A stretch of DNA of 64,000 nt from an uncultured Clostridia bacterium (GCA_949282385.1 CASDOP010000001.1:333639-397638), one strand, 5' to 3'. Shown: positions 34,490-44,406, numbered from the stretch's first letter. Notes: generated by a model not told the origin, from the sequence alone. Numbers and translations are program-made.

Positions 34490-35242
34490 TTACTTTTCCT
34501 TTTTGTGCGCCTTGTAAATATCGTAATAGGGCTTTTGCTTAAGCCCCTGCTTGTGTCCGAGATAAGATATAAGTTTGCGGGGAAGAAGCTTTTTTAATAC
34601 GCGCTTATAGAGGGGTACGTTTTTGTTGTCGTTCCAGCTGCCGTAGCAGTGATGTTCGGCATAGCCGCCCCCGCTCTTTTTGTTTATCTGGTAGCGCTCG
34701 AAATAGTCCTTTGGGTAAATTTCTATTCCGCCGTCGAGCGACTGTCTTCTGCCGTTTAACCTGAATTTGGGATAATTCTTTAAAAAATAGCCCGTTATCC
34801 AGTCGTTGCTGACCGTGAAATCGCCCTTTTCTTCGTAATCTCTTTCGAGCTGAGCCAGCCAGTCGAGCATTATCGGGTTGCCCTTTTCGCTGCCGATGAG
34901 CGCAGTACCCATGGAGGAATCTATGAAAAAGCCCATGAACATGGTGCAGTTTAAAAATCCGTCGAGATTTTTGAACAGTTCCACGTCCGTATCGATGTAA
35001 ATTCCGCCGAAACGATAGAGCACGGTAAAGCGGAAATAATCGCTGAGAAAGCCGTACTTTTTCCTCGCGATGGCGTCCCTTACGAACAGACTGTCGTCGA
35101 GATAGGGCGCAAACGCTTCGTCATCCCACAGAATAACCTGATAGTCGGGATGAAGTTTTTTCCAACCCTCTATGTAACTTTTCTGGTCTTCGGGCATCTG
35201 CCCCTTGCCGAGCCAGCAGGCATGTATGGTTTTAGGTATCAT
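34490..35242 (-). CDS. GT32-type glycosyltransferase
   Basis: 250 residues. Starts IPKTIHACWLGKGQMPEDQK and contains LHPDYQVILWDDEAF, SDYFRFTVLYRFGGIYIDTDVE (in two blocks), whose DTD is the metal/nucleotide-sugar DxD motif. This fits the capsular polysaccharide synthesis proteins of family GT32 (alpha-mannosyl or galactosyl transfer). A basic C-terminal tail may attach it to the membrane surface. Starts six bases after the GT8 stop without its own site, so translation is probably coupled. Confidence 0.9.
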   Translation of the reverse strand: MIPKTIHACWLGKGQMPEDQKSYIEGWKKLHPDYQVILWDDEAFAPYLDDSLFVRDAIARKKYGFLSDYFRFTVLYRFGGIYIDTDVELFKNLDGFLNCTMFMGFFIDSSMGTALIGSEKGNPIMLDWLAQLERDYEEKGDFTVSNDWITGYFLKNYPKFRLNGRRQSLDGGIEIYPKDYFERYQINKKSGGGYAEHHCYGSWNDNKNVPLYKRVLKKLLPRKLISYLGHKQGLKQKPYYDIYKAHKKEK

Positions 35243-35248
35243 ATCGAT

Positions 35249-36115
35249 TTAAAAAATATAGCCGAAAATCAGCTTGAGTTGCGCAAAAATATTTCTTCTT
35301 TTTGCAAAATTTACGCCCCAGCGCTCCGCACAAACTTTATAATGCCTTTTGAAAAGTCTGTAACTTTTGCCGATATAGTCGCTCTTCCACGGCTTCCAGT
35401 TGGCGTAGTGAACTATTGCCGCCTCCCTTTCGCCTTTATGGAAAAATGCGTCCGAAATGCTCTTGTAAGTAGTGTGATAGTTGAACTTTTCTTCTAAAAT
35501 CGTGCAGTCCGAAGCGTAAAAATGATTTAAAATATCCTGGTCGTGCCAGCGTATGTCGCCGCCGTTTTGACGGATATAGTCTATCATGTCCCCGAGCGGA
35601 ACTATTTTGTCCGAATGGAAAAAATCGAACATTATCACGCCCGAGTTGAAATAGGTATATTCCCCGCCCGCAATCTTTTTTGCGTGGTCGCGCCTTTTGG
35701 CGTTGATTTTAAGGTCGGCAACGGCGGAAATAAATGTTGAATACTGCCTTTTAAACAGTTCGCCTATGTCGCCCTTTACGATTATGTCGCAATCGAGGTA
35801 AAGCACCTTGCCGCCCGTCTTAATGTAGTAAGGAATGAGCAGTTTGTCGTAAGCCGTATAGGCGTTGTCGTAGCTCATTTTGGGCAGACCTTCGAACACG
35901 CTTTCGTCGACGTCGTAGAAAGTTATGTCGCTGCCAAGTTGGGTTACAACGCCGCTTATATATTCCTTTTCCTCGTCCGTAAGCGAGTTTGTAAAAAGGT
36001 GAACGCTGAACTTAAGGTCGGGATTGCTCGTTGCGACGGAATAAAAGGTTACGACGAACTGACCTTTGTATCGCGAGTTGATTACGAATGCTAAATCGAG
36101 GTTATTGTTCGGCAT
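35249..36115 (-). CDS. GT8-family glycosyltransferase
   Basis: 288 residues. Family GT8 (galactosyl/glucosyl transferase, LgtC-like): DLAFVINSRYKGQFVVTFYS, the DxD site in VLYLDCDIIVKGDI, YFNSGVIMFDF, WHDQDILNHF and the C-terminal IVHYANWKPWKS. C-terminal basic/aromatic stretch may anchor it to the membrane. Overlaps the upstream GT4 gene by 14 bases; AAGGA precedes the start. Confidence 0.93.
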   Translation of the reverse strand: MPNNNLDLAFVINSRYKGQFVVTFYSVATSNPDLKFSVHLFTNSLTDEEKEYISGVVTQLGSDITFYDVDESVFEGLPKMSYDNAYTAYDKLLIPYYIKTGGKVLYLDCDIIVKGDIGELFKRQYSTFISAVADLKINAKRRDHAKKIAGGEYTYFNSGVIMFDFFHSDKIVPLGDMIDYIRQNGGDIRWHDQDILNHFYASDCTILEEKFNYHTTYKSISDAFFHKGEREAAIVHYANWKPWKSDYIGKSYRLFKRHYKVCAERWGVNFAKRRNIFAQLKLIFGYIF

Positions 36116-37244
36116 CTTCTTTCAGTCCTTTGAAAAGGTTAAGCACGTTCTGCCTGAATTTTGAAAATGTGAACAGTTCCTCCACCCTGTTTGCGGCGTT
36201 TTTGCCGAGGCGGGAACGCAGCTTTTTATCCTCACCGAGCTTCATGATAGCTTGGGCGAATGCATGAGAATTGCGGTTTTCCACCTCCAATCCCGTAACG
36301 TCGCGGAGGTTGACGAAGTTTACTCCGCTGCCCTCTATCGTGAACGTAACGGCTGGCTTGCCGAAGGACATAGCCTCCGCAAGCGCAAGCCCGAACGCTT
36401 CGTTTTTGGTTATCGAGGGGAAACAATATATGTCGCAGGCGGACATATAAGCCTTTAATTCCTCGTCGGATATTCTTCCGAGGAACTTAATCTTTTTATC
36501 GTTTGCAGCAAGGCGTTTGAGTTTTTCGGTAAGCTCGCCCTCTCCGCCGAGATATACCGCATACCCGTCGCCGAGCATGGACGAAGCCTCTATGAGGTAT
36601 TCGTATCCCTTATATTCCACATGTCTGCCTATGGCGAAGCAAATTATTTTATCCTTGTTTTCTTCGCGTATGCGCTTTGCTATGGAAATCGAATTTTTGT
36701 CTTCCCTGAGGCGCTCTTCGTTTATGCAGCTGGGAATAACCGTGCATTTTTGTTTATAGCGCGAAAGGAAAGGACTGCTCTGCATATAGTTGGGCGAAGT
36801 GGTTATTATGCGGCAGGCTCTCTTTAAAAGTTTTTCCGTCTGATTATTGAAAAATTTGCCGAGAAGTTTCTGCTTTGTAATATCGAGATGCCACCATAAA
36901 ACGAGCTTGCAATCGGGATACTTTTTGAGCTGTTTCAAAAGCAGGTGTGCGACAAACGGGTTGGGGTAGTGGAAAACCACGGTGTCGGGTCTGAATTGCG
37001 CAAACTGCTTTTTGAGCAGCCTTTCATAGGAAAATGAAAGAGACTGCGAAAAAACTTTCGCAAAGCAATCCGCCCTGACGACATCCACTCCGTCCACCTT
37101 GTCGGTTTTGTCGCCGCGCTCGTGTCCGAAGCATATTACGCGCTGTTCCGTACCTTCGGGAACGGAATTGATTATGTCCCTGGCGGTCTGTTCTATGCCG
37201 CCTATGTGGGGATGCATGTAGTTGGGAATATGTAAAATTTTCAT
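36102..37244 (-). CDS. GT4-family glycosyltransferase
   Basis: 380 residues from the ATG at 37244 (KILHIPNYMHPHIGGIEQTARDI); the in-frame extension upstream lies in gmhA and is rejected. GT-B fold: N-terminal acceptor domain, linker, then donor domain with FLGRISDEELKAYMSACDIYCFPSI and the E-x7-E motif EAFGLALAEAMSFGKP. Retaining transferase using a nucleotide sugar, perhaps GDP-linked, which would suit the adjacent GDP-heptose genes (inference). Start overlaps the gmhA stop by four bases. Confidence 0.93.
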   Translation of the reverse strand: MKILHIPNYMHPHIGGIEQTARDIINSVPEGTEQRVICFGHERGDKTDKVDGVDVVRADCFAKVFSQSLSFSYERLLKKQFAQFRPDTVVFHYPNPFVAHLLLKQLKKYPDCKLVLWWHLDITKQKLLGKFFNNQTEKLLKRACRIITTSPNYMQSSPFLSRYKQKCTVIPSCINEERLREDKNSISIAKRIREENKDKIICFAIGRHVEYKGYEYLIEASSMLGDGYAVYLGGEGELTEKLKRLAANDKKIKFLGRISDEELKAYMSACDIYCFPSITKNEAFGLALAEAMSFGKPAVTFTIEGSGVNFVNLRDVTGLEVENRNSHAFAQAIMKLGEDKKLRSRLGKNAANRVEELFTFSKFRQNVLNLFKGLKEDAEQ

Positions 37245-37897
37245 AACGCTCCGAAAAAGTTCTCTTCCAGCATGAGGCACAGAGCGTGGTACACGGGAAG
37301 ATGCAATTCCTGAATTTTGTAAGTTTCGCGGCAAGGCACTCTTATCGCGCAGTCGGCAAAAGAAGCGATTTTTCCTCCGCCCTCGCCCGTAAGCGCGATG
37401 ATTTTAAGCCCCTTGGCTTTTGCCGTTACCGCCGCCTGAACGACGTTTTCCGAGTTGCCCGACGTGCTTATGCCCATAAAGGCATCGCCCTCCCTGCCGT
37501 AGCCGTAAACCTGCTGCGCAAAAGTCAGCGTGCCGCCGCCCTCGACGTCGTTGATGTACGCCGTGTTGAGGCTCTGGGCGTCGGTAAGAGCTATTGCGGG
37601 CAGCGCGCCCTGCAACTTTTTGCTTAGCGTTTCGGCGCGGGTCGGGTCAATCGCGGCAAGTCTTTTTACGAACTCCCCGTCCGCGGGTCGGGGAAGAACG
37701 AAAGACTTCATGAGTTCGCCCACTATATGCTGGGCGTCGGCGCAGCTTCCGCCGTTGCCGGCTATCAGCAGTTTGCCTCCGCCTGCGAAACTCTGCGAAA
37801 GTATTTCGTACGCCTTACATATATCGTCGGCGCAGGCGAGGAGCGCGGGATAGCGCTCGGTCAAAGTATTGAGATGCTTTTGTACTTTATTGTTCAT
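37241..37897 (-). CDS. gmhA: Sedoheptulose 7-phosphate isomerase
   Basis: 218 residues, single SIS domain. First step to activated heptose: sedoheptulose 7-phosphate to D-glycero-D-manno-heptose 7-phosphate. Motifs: LLIAGNGGSCADAQHIVGELM, GISTSGNSENVVQA, ALTGEGGGKIA, and the C-terminal catalytic IQELHLPVYHALCLMLE (Glu and His). Insertion of about 20 residues (RPADGEFVKRLAAIDPTRAE) is normal for the Gram-positive form. Starts 3 bases after the HddC-GmhB gene. Confidence 0.94.
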   Translation of the reverse strand: MNNKVQKHLNTLTERYPALLACADDICKAYEILSQSFAGGGKLLIAGNGGSCADAQHIVGELMKSFVLPRPADGEFVKRLAAIDPTRAETLSKKLQGALPAIALTDAQSLNTAYINDVEGGGTLTFAQQVYGYGREGDAFMGISTSGNSENVVQAAVTAKAKGLKIIALTGEGGGKIASFADCAIRVPCRETYKIQELHLPVYHALCLMLEENFFGAL

Positions 37898-37900
37898 GGT

Positions 37901-39163
37901 TCAGTTTAAAATTTTATTTATGCAATCGCAAATATCGCTGCCCTCTATGTCCGCGAGGGGATTTGTGCCGATTATCGCCGTTCGGCAACCGCCGTTTCTG
38001 CCACAGAGAACGTCGTTTTCGCCGTCGCCCACCATCCAGCTTGAAGAGAGGTCTATGTTGAAGTCCTCCGCCGCCTTGAAGAGCATTCCCGCCTTGGGTT
38101 TGCGGCAATCGCAATCAATTTTGTATTCCGTCCTCTCGCCTGCAAACCCCTTGTGCGGGTGATGGGGGCAATAATATATGCCGTCGAGGTAAGCGCCGTC
38201 CCTGCCCAAAAGCGTCTGCATTTTGGCGTGGATAAGCGCAAGCTCCTCCTCGCTGACTTCGCCCCTCGCGATGACGGGCTGATTTGTTACGACTATGGCG
38301 AGATAACCGCTGTCGTTAATGCGCCTGATAGCCTCGCTCGCGCCGTCTTCAAGAACGAAATCGTTTATGTCCGTCAGAAAGCCGACATACTTGTTGATTG
38401 TGCCGTCCCTGTCGAGAAAAATTGCCTTCTGTTTGTTTTTGAGATTGCGAGCCTGCACCCTGCCTTGGGCAAAATCGCGGCAGACTGCAAAGTATCTGTC
38501 GGGCGTGCCCATGTCCTTTATATATTCGGGACTGTCGTAGGCAAACATTTTCCCGCTGCCCGAAAGAGGTTTTAAAAGCTGCCTGTCCAAATCGACTTTT
38601 TCGCAGGAAGGATTATCCGACAAAATTTCGGGCGAAATGATGTGAACGCCGGCGTTCACCCTGTTTTCGTAATAAGAAGAACGGTCGTCCTCCTTGGTAA
38701 GCCATTTTATTACGCAGCCGTTTTTGTCCGTAACAACAAGTCCGCTGTCATACGGGTGGCTGTTAGGATGGGTGAAAAGCGTTACAAGTCCGCCCTTCTG
38801 ACGGTGATAGGAAATAAATCTTTCGAAATCTATGTCGAAGAGCGCGTCGGCGTTGAGAAGAAGAAAATCGCCGTCCAGCCTGTCCTTTATTTTATAAAGC
38901 GCCCCTGCGCTGCCGAGGGGCTGACTTTCGATGTAATATTCAATGTTTACGCCCAGGCGACTGCCGTCGCCGAAGTAATCGGTTATGACGCTTGCAAGGT
39001 GTCCCACAGTTATTATAAGGTCGGTTATGCCCTGGGAAGCGAGGCATTCTATCTGACGCTCGAGCACGGGCTTGCCGCATACGTCTATCATGGGCTTGGG
39101 AATGTCGCTCGCGACCGAGCTTATTCTCGTTCCCTTGCCCCCCGCCGCGATTACCGCCTTCAT
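37901..39163 (-). CDS. hddC-gmhB: Fused heptose-1-phosphate guanylyltransferase and heptose bisphosphatase
   Basis: 420 residues in two domains. Residues about 1-230: nucleotidyltransferase, starting KAVIAAGGKGTRISSVASDIPKPMIDVCGKPVLE, with LNADALFDIDFE and VNAGVHIISPEIL; it fits HddC, making GDP-D-glycero-alpha-D-manno-heptose. Residues about 245-415: HAD phosphatase of the GmhB type with AIFLDRDGTINKYVG, VVTNQP, zinc-ligand pattern CPHHPHKG...CDCRKPKAG and MVGDGENDV. It would remove the 7-phosphate from the 1,7-bisphosphate. These are normally separate proteins. The start overlaps hddA by four bases. Confidence 0.92.
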   Translation of the reverse strand: MKAVIAAGGKGTRISSVASDIPKPMIDVCGKPVLERQIECLASQGITDLIITVGHLASVITDYFGDGSRLGVNIEYYIESQPLGSAGALYKIKDRLDGDFLLLNADALFDIDFERFISYHRQKGGLVTLFTHPNSHPYDSGLVVTDKNGCVIKWLTKEDDRSSYYENRVNAGVHIISPEILSDNPSCEKVDLDRQLLKPLSGSGKMFAYDSPEYIKDMGTPDRYFAVCRDFAQGRVQARNLKNKQKAIFLDRDGTINKYVGFLTDINDFVLEDGASEAIRRINDSGYLAIVVTNQPVIARGEVSEEELALIHAKMQTLLGRDGAYLDGIYYCPHHPHKGFAGERTEYKIDCDCRKPKAGMLFKAAEDFNIDLSSSWMVGDGENDVLCGRNGGCRTAIIGTNPLADIEGSDICDCINKILN

Positions 39164-40176
39164 GATTTTTCCCTGCTGACGGCGACGTCGTAACTTTCGG
39201 GAGAATAATAAACGACTTTCGAACCGCCGTTTTCAAACTCGAAGGGAACGTGTAAAAGTCCGTTCATGGCGCGCATAACGCTCACCCTGTTTTCGGGACG
39301 AACGTAAAAGAGAAGAAAACCTCCACCGCCCGCTCCGAGCAGTTTTCCGCCGAGCGCACCCGCTTTTATGCCTTTTTCGTAAAGTCCGTCTATGCTGTCC
39401 GTTGAAATTTTTGCACCCGTCTGACGCTTGAGTTTCCACGTTTCGTCGAGAAGTCTGCCGAAATCGTCGATGTCGGACGAACGGCTGACGAGTATTTTTT
39501 CCGCCTCGTCCACAAGGCAGAGCATTTCTTTCAGCTGCGCGGTTTTATCCTTGATGTGCGCGGATGTTTCCTGCTGTATCTGCGCGGAAAGGCGGGTGAA
39601 ACCCGTGAAAAAAAGCAAAAGACTGCCGTTGAGCGCCCTCTTCTTTTCGGGCGAAATGATGAGCCTTTCAACTTCGTAGCCGTCGGCAGAAAAATTAATG
39701 CGGTTGAAACCGCCGAAAGAAGCGGCTATCTGGTCCTGCCAGCCTCCCGCTTCGTCGCACAGCGTGCGCTCGAGATAAATGGCTTCGTCCGCAAGTTTGC
39801 GCTTGTCCGCATACTGACCTTTCAGGCAATGGAAGGCATGCAAAAGCCCGACAGCGAAAGAACTGCTCGTTCCCAATCCCGTGCGGGCAGGCAAATCTGC
39901 CTCGTACGTTATGCGCAGTTCGTGCATGTCGAGCATTTTCATGGCATTGCGCACCAAAGGATGCTCAATGTCGTCCAGACGGTTTACGCGCTCCGTTCTC
40001 GCATAGCACACTTCGGTGGTATAGTCGAAAAACGGAGGCAGATGTCTGACGTTGACGTAACAATATTTATCGAAGGTGGTGGAAAGGACAGCGCCGCCGT
40101 TTTCGTTGAAAAACTTTGGCATGTCCGTTCCGCCGCCGAAAAAGCTCATTCTGAAAGGCGTTTTTGTTATTATCAT
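39160..40176 (-). CDS. hddA: D-glycero-D-manno-heptose 7-phosphate kinase
   Basis: 338-residue GHMP kinase. Start TKTPFRMSFFGGGTDMPKFF, then the ATP loop PARTGLGTSSSFAVGLLHAF, GGWQDQIAASFGG and the C-terminal GALGGKLLGAGGGGFLLFY. HddA phosphorylates C1 of heptose 7-phosphate, the alpha-specific branch used for GDP-heptose in S-layer and capsule glycans. AAGGGTG lies ahead of the ATG. Third enzyme of a complete pathway in this cluster. Confidence 0.94.
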   Translation of the reverse strand: MIITKTPFRMSFFGGGTDMPKFFNENGGAVLSTTFDKYCYVNVRHLPPFFDYTTEVCYARTERVNRLDDIEHPLVRNAMKMLDMHELRITYEADLPARTGLGTSSSFAVGLLHAFHCLKGQYADKRKLADEAIYLERTLCDEAGGWQDQIAASFGGFNRINFSADGYEVERLIISPEKKRALNGSLLLFFTGFTRLSAQIQQETSAHIKDKTAQLKEMLCLVDEAEKILVSRSSDIDDFGRLLDETWKLKRQTGAKISTDSIDGLYEKGIKAGALGGKLLGAGGGGFLLFYVRPENRVSVMRAMNGLLHVPFEFENGGSKVVYYSPESYDVAVSREKS

Positions 40177-40191
40177 CTCACACCCTTAAAA

Positions 40192-41043
40192 TTACTTCGC
40201 GCCGTCGCGCCTTATAACCTCTATAACCGTCTTGAAAATTATTTTAAGGTCGAAAAGTATGCTGCAATGGTCGACATAATACAGCTCTTTTTGCTGTCTT
40301 TCGCCCGTTTCATAGACGGTATTGCTTCTGCCGCTCGCAGCCCACCAGCCTATAAGCCCGGGCTTAACCGACACAAGCTTTTCGGCGTATTCGCCGTATT
40401 TTGACTTGAGTTCGTCCTCAACGAGCGGTCTGGGACCGACAAAGGAAATTCTGCCGACGAACACGTCCCAGAACTGGGGCAGCTCGTCAAGCGAAGTGCG
40501 GCGCAAAAATCCGCCCAGAGGCGTAATTCTCGGGTCGCGGTCAACTTTGTATTCTCTCTTGTACTCTTCGAGCTGTTCGGGCGTGAGGCAATCTTCTATC
40601 TTATCTGCATTTTCGCGCATGCTGCGGAATTTGGATATGTAAATAGTCTTTCCGCCCTTACCCACGCGCTTGTGCTTGTAGATAACCTTGCCGCCGTCGC
40701 TGAGTTTTACCGCCAAGGTGAGAATAAAAAACAACCAGCAGAAAACCAGCATGACGAGCGCCGACACTATAATATCTGTCGAACGCTTGAAAAATCTGTA
40801 TAATGCGTAGGAAAAAGTTTTTTGTCTGGACGGCGGATTTACATCGCCCCAGCCGACAGTGTTCACTTCGCTCGCAACTTGCTCTTGCGAAGCACAACTA
40901 TCCTTTTCGCTTTCTGAATTTTCCGTATCTTCTATCCCTTCAGACGAAGGTTGAGACATTTCATCGTCGTTGTACGGCAGGGCAGATGCTGCGGCGCAGT
41001 CTGACAGCGCCTCCTCCCTTTCCTGTGTAGTAACCGTCTTCAT
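40192..41043 (-). CDS. Polyprenyl-phosphate sugar-1-phosphate transferase 2
   Basis: 283 residues. A 75-residue acidic N-terminal tail, one membrane segment (IIVSALVMLVFCWLFFILTLAV), then the sugar-transferase domain: KHKRVGKGGKTIYISKFRSM, LRRTSLDELPQFWDVF, SFVGPRPLVEDE and VKPGLIGWWAASGRSN. Same fold as the enzyme ending the cluster at 31591 but clearly different in sequence, so they may start two glycans. First gene of the polysaccharide operon. The 364-base gap upstream (41044-41407) holds its promoter region and the engB terminator, with no other gene. Confidence 0.92.
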   Translation of the reverse strand: MKTVTTQEREEALSDCAAASALPYNDDEMSQPSSEGIEDTENSESEKDSCASQEQVASEVNTVGWGDVNPPSRQKTFSYALYRFFKRSTDIIVSALVMLVFCWLFFILTLAVKLSDGGKVIYKHKRVGKGGKTIYISKFRSMRENADKIEDCLTPEQLEEYKREYKVDRDPRITPLGGFLRRTSLDELPQFWDVFVGRISFVGPRPLVEDELKSKYGEYAEKLVSVKPGLIGWWAASGRSNTVYETGERQQKELYYVDHCSILFDLKIIFKTVIEVIRRDGAK

Positions 41044-41224
41044 TTATAATCTCTCACAAATTTTAGCATAAGGGGTTGAATGCACGCGCGCATTATCCCC
41101 GATAATACTGCTTATAGTGTACCACACATAAAGAACAATAACAAGTGTTTTTTTAAATAAAGTTTTTAAGCGGCGCAATATTAGATTAAATTAACCGTTT
41201 TTTTGCTGAAAAACGATAAAAAAA

Positions 41225-41260
41225 ACGGCGGCGCGCCAATGTTTTAAAGCGCGCCGCCGT
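41225..41260 (-). terminator. Terminator of the lon-engB transcript
   Basis: ACGGCGGCGCGC at 41225-41236 pairs with GCGCGCCGCCGT at 41249-41260 over a 12-base loop; on the minus strand a run of eight T follows. It lies about 150 bases past the engB stop. Confidence 0.82.
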
Positions 41261-41407
41261 CGACGTTCGGATTATTTTTTTAACTTTTTGCCGAACAAGG
41301 TTGTATTGTTTTACTTGTCGGCGGGACAAAAAATTAATTTATTGCTCCCTATTTATTCCTTACTTTACAGGAATTTTAATTACGGAATTCCTTACAATAG
41401 ATACAAA

Positions 41408-42031
41408 TTATTGGTTTTGTCCATCGTCCGCTCCTTCGGGTTTTTCGCAATACGTTTTAACCGTGCGTTCTATTGCCTCAAGAACGTCGTCGTATCCCTG
41501 TCTCGTTTGGGATGACGTAACGATGATGTCGCCCTTTCCGCAGCCGAAAGATAATGCTATTTTATCTACTGACGCCGGAACTTTGGAGCGCGGGAGTTTA
41601 TCTGCCTTTGTAGCAATGACGGTAAAGGGAATGAGGTTGTAATAGAGATACGCAATCATGCTCTTGTCGTCTTCGGTGGGTTCGTGGCGCACGTCGCACA
41701 GCGCGAAAACGCGGGAAATTTTTTGTTTTTCCGCAAAAAAATCGTCGAGCATTTTTGCCCATTTGACCTTTTCCTGCTTGCTTACTTTTGCAAAGCCGTA
41801 CCCAGGAAGGTCGGCGAGAATGAAAGTGCCGAAATCAAAATAATTGATAAGGCGCGTTCTTCCCGGCTGCTGGGAAACTCTTGCAAGTTTTTTTCTGCCT
41901 GCAAGCATGTTTATAAAACTGCTCTTGCCGACGTTTGAGCGTCCGCTCACGGCAATTATCGGTTTATCTGCGCTTAAAAACTGAGATTTACTCGCTGCGC
42001 TCGTTATAAATTCGGCTTTTGTTATTTTCAT
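41408..42031 (-). CDS. engB: Ribosome biogenesis GTPase EngB/YsxC
   Basis: 207 residues. Circular TRAFAC GTPase needed for 50S assembly. G1 AVSGRSNVGKSSFINML, G2 region PGRTRLINYF, G3 ADLPGYGFA, G4 TKADKL are present in order. It follows lon by three bases, the classical clpX-lon-engB order. Length is normal (about 195-210). Confidence 0.97.
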   Translation of the reverse strand: MKITKAEFITSAASKSQFLSADKPIIAVSGRSNVGKSSFINMLAGRKKLARVSQQPGRTRLINYFDFGTFILADLPGYGFAKVSKQEKVKWAKMLDDFFAEKQKISRVFALCDVRHEPTEDDKSMIAYLYYNLIPFTVIATKADKLPRSKVPASVDKIALSFGCGKGDIIVTSSQTRQGYDDVLEAIERTVKTYCEKPEGADDGQNQ

Positions 42032-42034
42032 GGC

Positions 42035-44344
42035 TTAAAGATTTACTATCGCCGTTCTGAACACGGTGTCTACGTCCGAAACGGGAATGAAATTTATTTT
42101 ATTTTTAAGGCTCTGAGGAATTTCTTCAAGGTCCTTTTCGTTGTCCTTGGGAATTATTACGTCGCGTATGCCTATGCGGTATGCGGCGAGAGCTTTTTCC
42201 TTAAGTCCGCCTATCGGCAGGACTTTGCCGCGAAGGGTAATTTCGCCCGTCATGGCAACAGAACTCTTTACGGGCTTATGCGTGAACGCGGAAAGTATAG
42301 CCGTTGCCATGGTAATGCCCGCCGAAGGTCCGTCCTTAGGCGTTGCGCCCTCGGGAACGTGGATGTGAATGTCGGTTTTTTCAAACTCCTCTTCGGGTAT
42401 GCCGTATTCGTCCGAATTCGCCCTGATGTAGCTTATCGCCGCGCGGGCGCTCTCCTTCATTACGTCGCCCAGCTTGCCCGTGAGAAGCACTTCGCCCTTG
42501 CCGTGCATTGCCGAAACTTCTATTGTGAGCGTCGTGCCGCCGACTGCCGTCCATGCAAGACCCGTGGCAGCGCCAACCTGATCCTTTTCGAGCATGCCGT
42601 CGCGCTCGTACCTAGCCGCGCCGAGCATATCGGCAAGGCTTTCGCGGGAAACTTTTATCTTTTTCTTTTTGCCCTTCGCCTTTGAAACGGCTGCCTTTCG
42701 GCATACAGCGTCTATCATGCGCTCGAGTTCGCGCACGCCTGCCTCGCGGGTGTAACTTTCTATTATGCCGTCAATGCCGTCTTCGTCAAAGGCAATATCC
42801 TTTTCCGAAAGTCCGTTTGCCTGCCTGCGCTTGGGAACGAGGTATCGCTTTGCTATTTCCCTCTTTTCTTCCTGCGTGTAGCCCTCTATGCGGATAAGTT
42901 CCATTCTGTCGAGAAGAGGCTCGGGAATGGTTTCCACGCTGTTTGCCGTGGTTATGAACAGTACCTTAGAAAGGTCGTAAGGCACTTCGAGGTATCTGTC
43001 GCGGAATGTGTTGTTCTGCGCGGGATCGAGCACCTCTAAAAGCGCGCTGGCGGGATCGCCGCGCATCGCGTCGGATGAAAGTTTATCTATTTCATCGAGC
43101 AGGAAAACGGGATTGACAGAACCCGCATTCTTGAGCGCGGCTATAATTCTGCCCGGCATTGCGCCGACGTATGTCTTTCTGTGTCCCCTGATTTCGGCTT
43201 CGTCGCGCACGCCGCCTAAAGACATTCTGACAAATTTTCTGCCAAGAGCGCGTGCAACCGACGTTGCGATGGAAGTTTTGCCCACTCCCGGAGGACCGAC
43301 AAAACACAGAACGGGCGCGTTGAGCGAATTTGTCAGCTTGAGCACGGCAAGATATTCAGTAATCCTCGATTTGATTTTTTCCAGACCGTAATGGTCCTCA
43401 TTGAGAATTTTTACAGCGTCGTCGAGGTTCTGCGTGTCTTCCGTCGCGTTGTTCCACTCGAGATCGAGAAGCCAGTCGATGTAGGTGCGAAGCACATTGT
43501 AATCGGGCGAAGAGGACTGCATGCGGGACATTCTGGAAAGCTCTTTGAGAGCTTTTTCCTCGATTTCTTCGGGCATGTGCTTGTCCTTAATTTTCTTTTC
43601 GAGCATTGCCTGCTCATCCTCGTCATCACCAAGCTCTGCATGTATCGCCTTGAGCTGCTCGCGAAGATAATATTCTTTCTGATTTTTTTCTATGTTCTGC
43701 CTTACGGCGCTCTGAATTTTACGCTCGAGACGGGCAATTTCAAGCTCGTCGTTGAGCTTTTTGTCGAGCGCGGAGAACATATCGACCAGTTTGACGTTCT
43801 GATAGATTTCCTGCTGCTCGGCGCACTTGAGTTGCAGACCTTCGAGCGCGATGTAGATAAATTGCTCGGGGTCGGTGCATGCGTCTATGCGCTGCGCGCC
43901 GTCCTTGGAAAAACGCGTATCCGACTGGGCTATGTCGTGAAGTATGCCCTTTGCCGTTCTGAAATACGCCTCTTCGAACGCGGGATCGGTATGCTCGACG
44001 GGCATTCTTTCCACGGTTGCGTGAAGAGCGCCGTCCTGTTCGTAAACCGACAGCGCGCGTGCGCGGTAAAGACCGCGGCAGGTTATGCGCAGTCTGTCGC
44101 CTGAAATGGGCGCAACGCGCTCAATGCGCGCGACTGTGCCGACATCGTAGAGGTCTTCGGGCGTAACGTCGTTGAGCGCAGGGTCGGTCTGGGCGCAGAT
44201 AAATACCGTTCTGTCCGCGTCGGTAGCCGTGCGGATGGCGTAAAGAGTTGCCATTCTGCCCGCGTCGAAGCCCGTAGATATATTGGGGAATACCACCTTG
44301 TCGCGCAGGGCGACGAGGGGAAGCTGTGTTCTTTCGTTTGCCAT
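42035..44344 (-). CDS. lon: ATP-dependent protease Lon
   Basis: 769 residues. N-terminal LON substrate domain (about 8-200), coiled-coil region, AAA+ module (Walker [14 protein letters not shown] about 352, Walker [11 protein letters not shown] about 415), and C-terminal protease with the Ser in [13 protein letters not shown] (about 675) and Lys in [11 protein letters not shown] (about 718), forming the Ser-Lys dyad. Cytoplasmic degradation of misfolded and regulatory proteins. AGAAGGGG precedes the ATG. Confidence 0.98.
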   Translation of the reverse strand: MANERTQLPLVALRDKVVFPNISTGFDAGRMATLYAIRTATDADRTVFICAQTDPALNDVTPEDLYDVGTVARIERVAPISGDRLRITCRGLYRARALSVYEQDGALHATVERMPVEHTDPAFEEAYFRTAKGILHDIAQSDTRFSKDGAQRIDACTDPEQFIYIALEGLQLKCAEQQEIYQNVKLVDMFSALDKKLNDELEIARLERKIQSAVRQNIEKNQKEYYLREQLKAIHAELGDDEDEQAMLEKKIKDKHMPEEIEEKALKELSRMSRMQSSSPDYNVLRTYIDWLLDLEWNNATEDTQNLDDAVKILNEDHYGLEKIKSRITEYLAVLKLTNSLNAPVLCFVGPPGVGKTSIATSVARALGRKFVRMSLGGVRDEAEIRGHRKTYVGAMPGRIIAALKNAGSVNPVFLLDEIDKLSSDAMRGDPASALLEVLDPAQNNTFRDRYLEVPYDLSKVLFITTANSVETIPEPLLDRMELIRIEGYTQEEKREIAKRYLVPKRRQANGLSEKDIAFDEDGIDGIIESYTREAGVRELERMIDAVCRKAAVSKAKGKKKKIKVSRESLADMLGAARYERDGMLEKDQVGAATGLAWTAVGGTTLTIEVSAMHGKGEVLLTGKLGDVMKESARAAISYIRANSDEYGIPEEEFEKTDIHIHVPEGATPKDGPSAGITMATAILSAFTHKPVKSSVAMTGEITLRGKVLPIGGLKEKALAAYRIGIRDVIIPKDNEKDLEEIPQSLKNKINFIPVSDVDTVFRTAIVNL

Positions 44345-44406
44345 AATGCACCCCTTCTTCCGCCAGCGCGAAGCGAGGCGGAATTTTGCCTTTTAAATAC
44401 AGTATC

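Noticed and set aside
41044..41407. Small plus-strand gene in the gap before engB
   Set aside because: Short frames there lack a ribosome-binding site and run antisense into engB; the gap is explained by a promoter region and a terminator.
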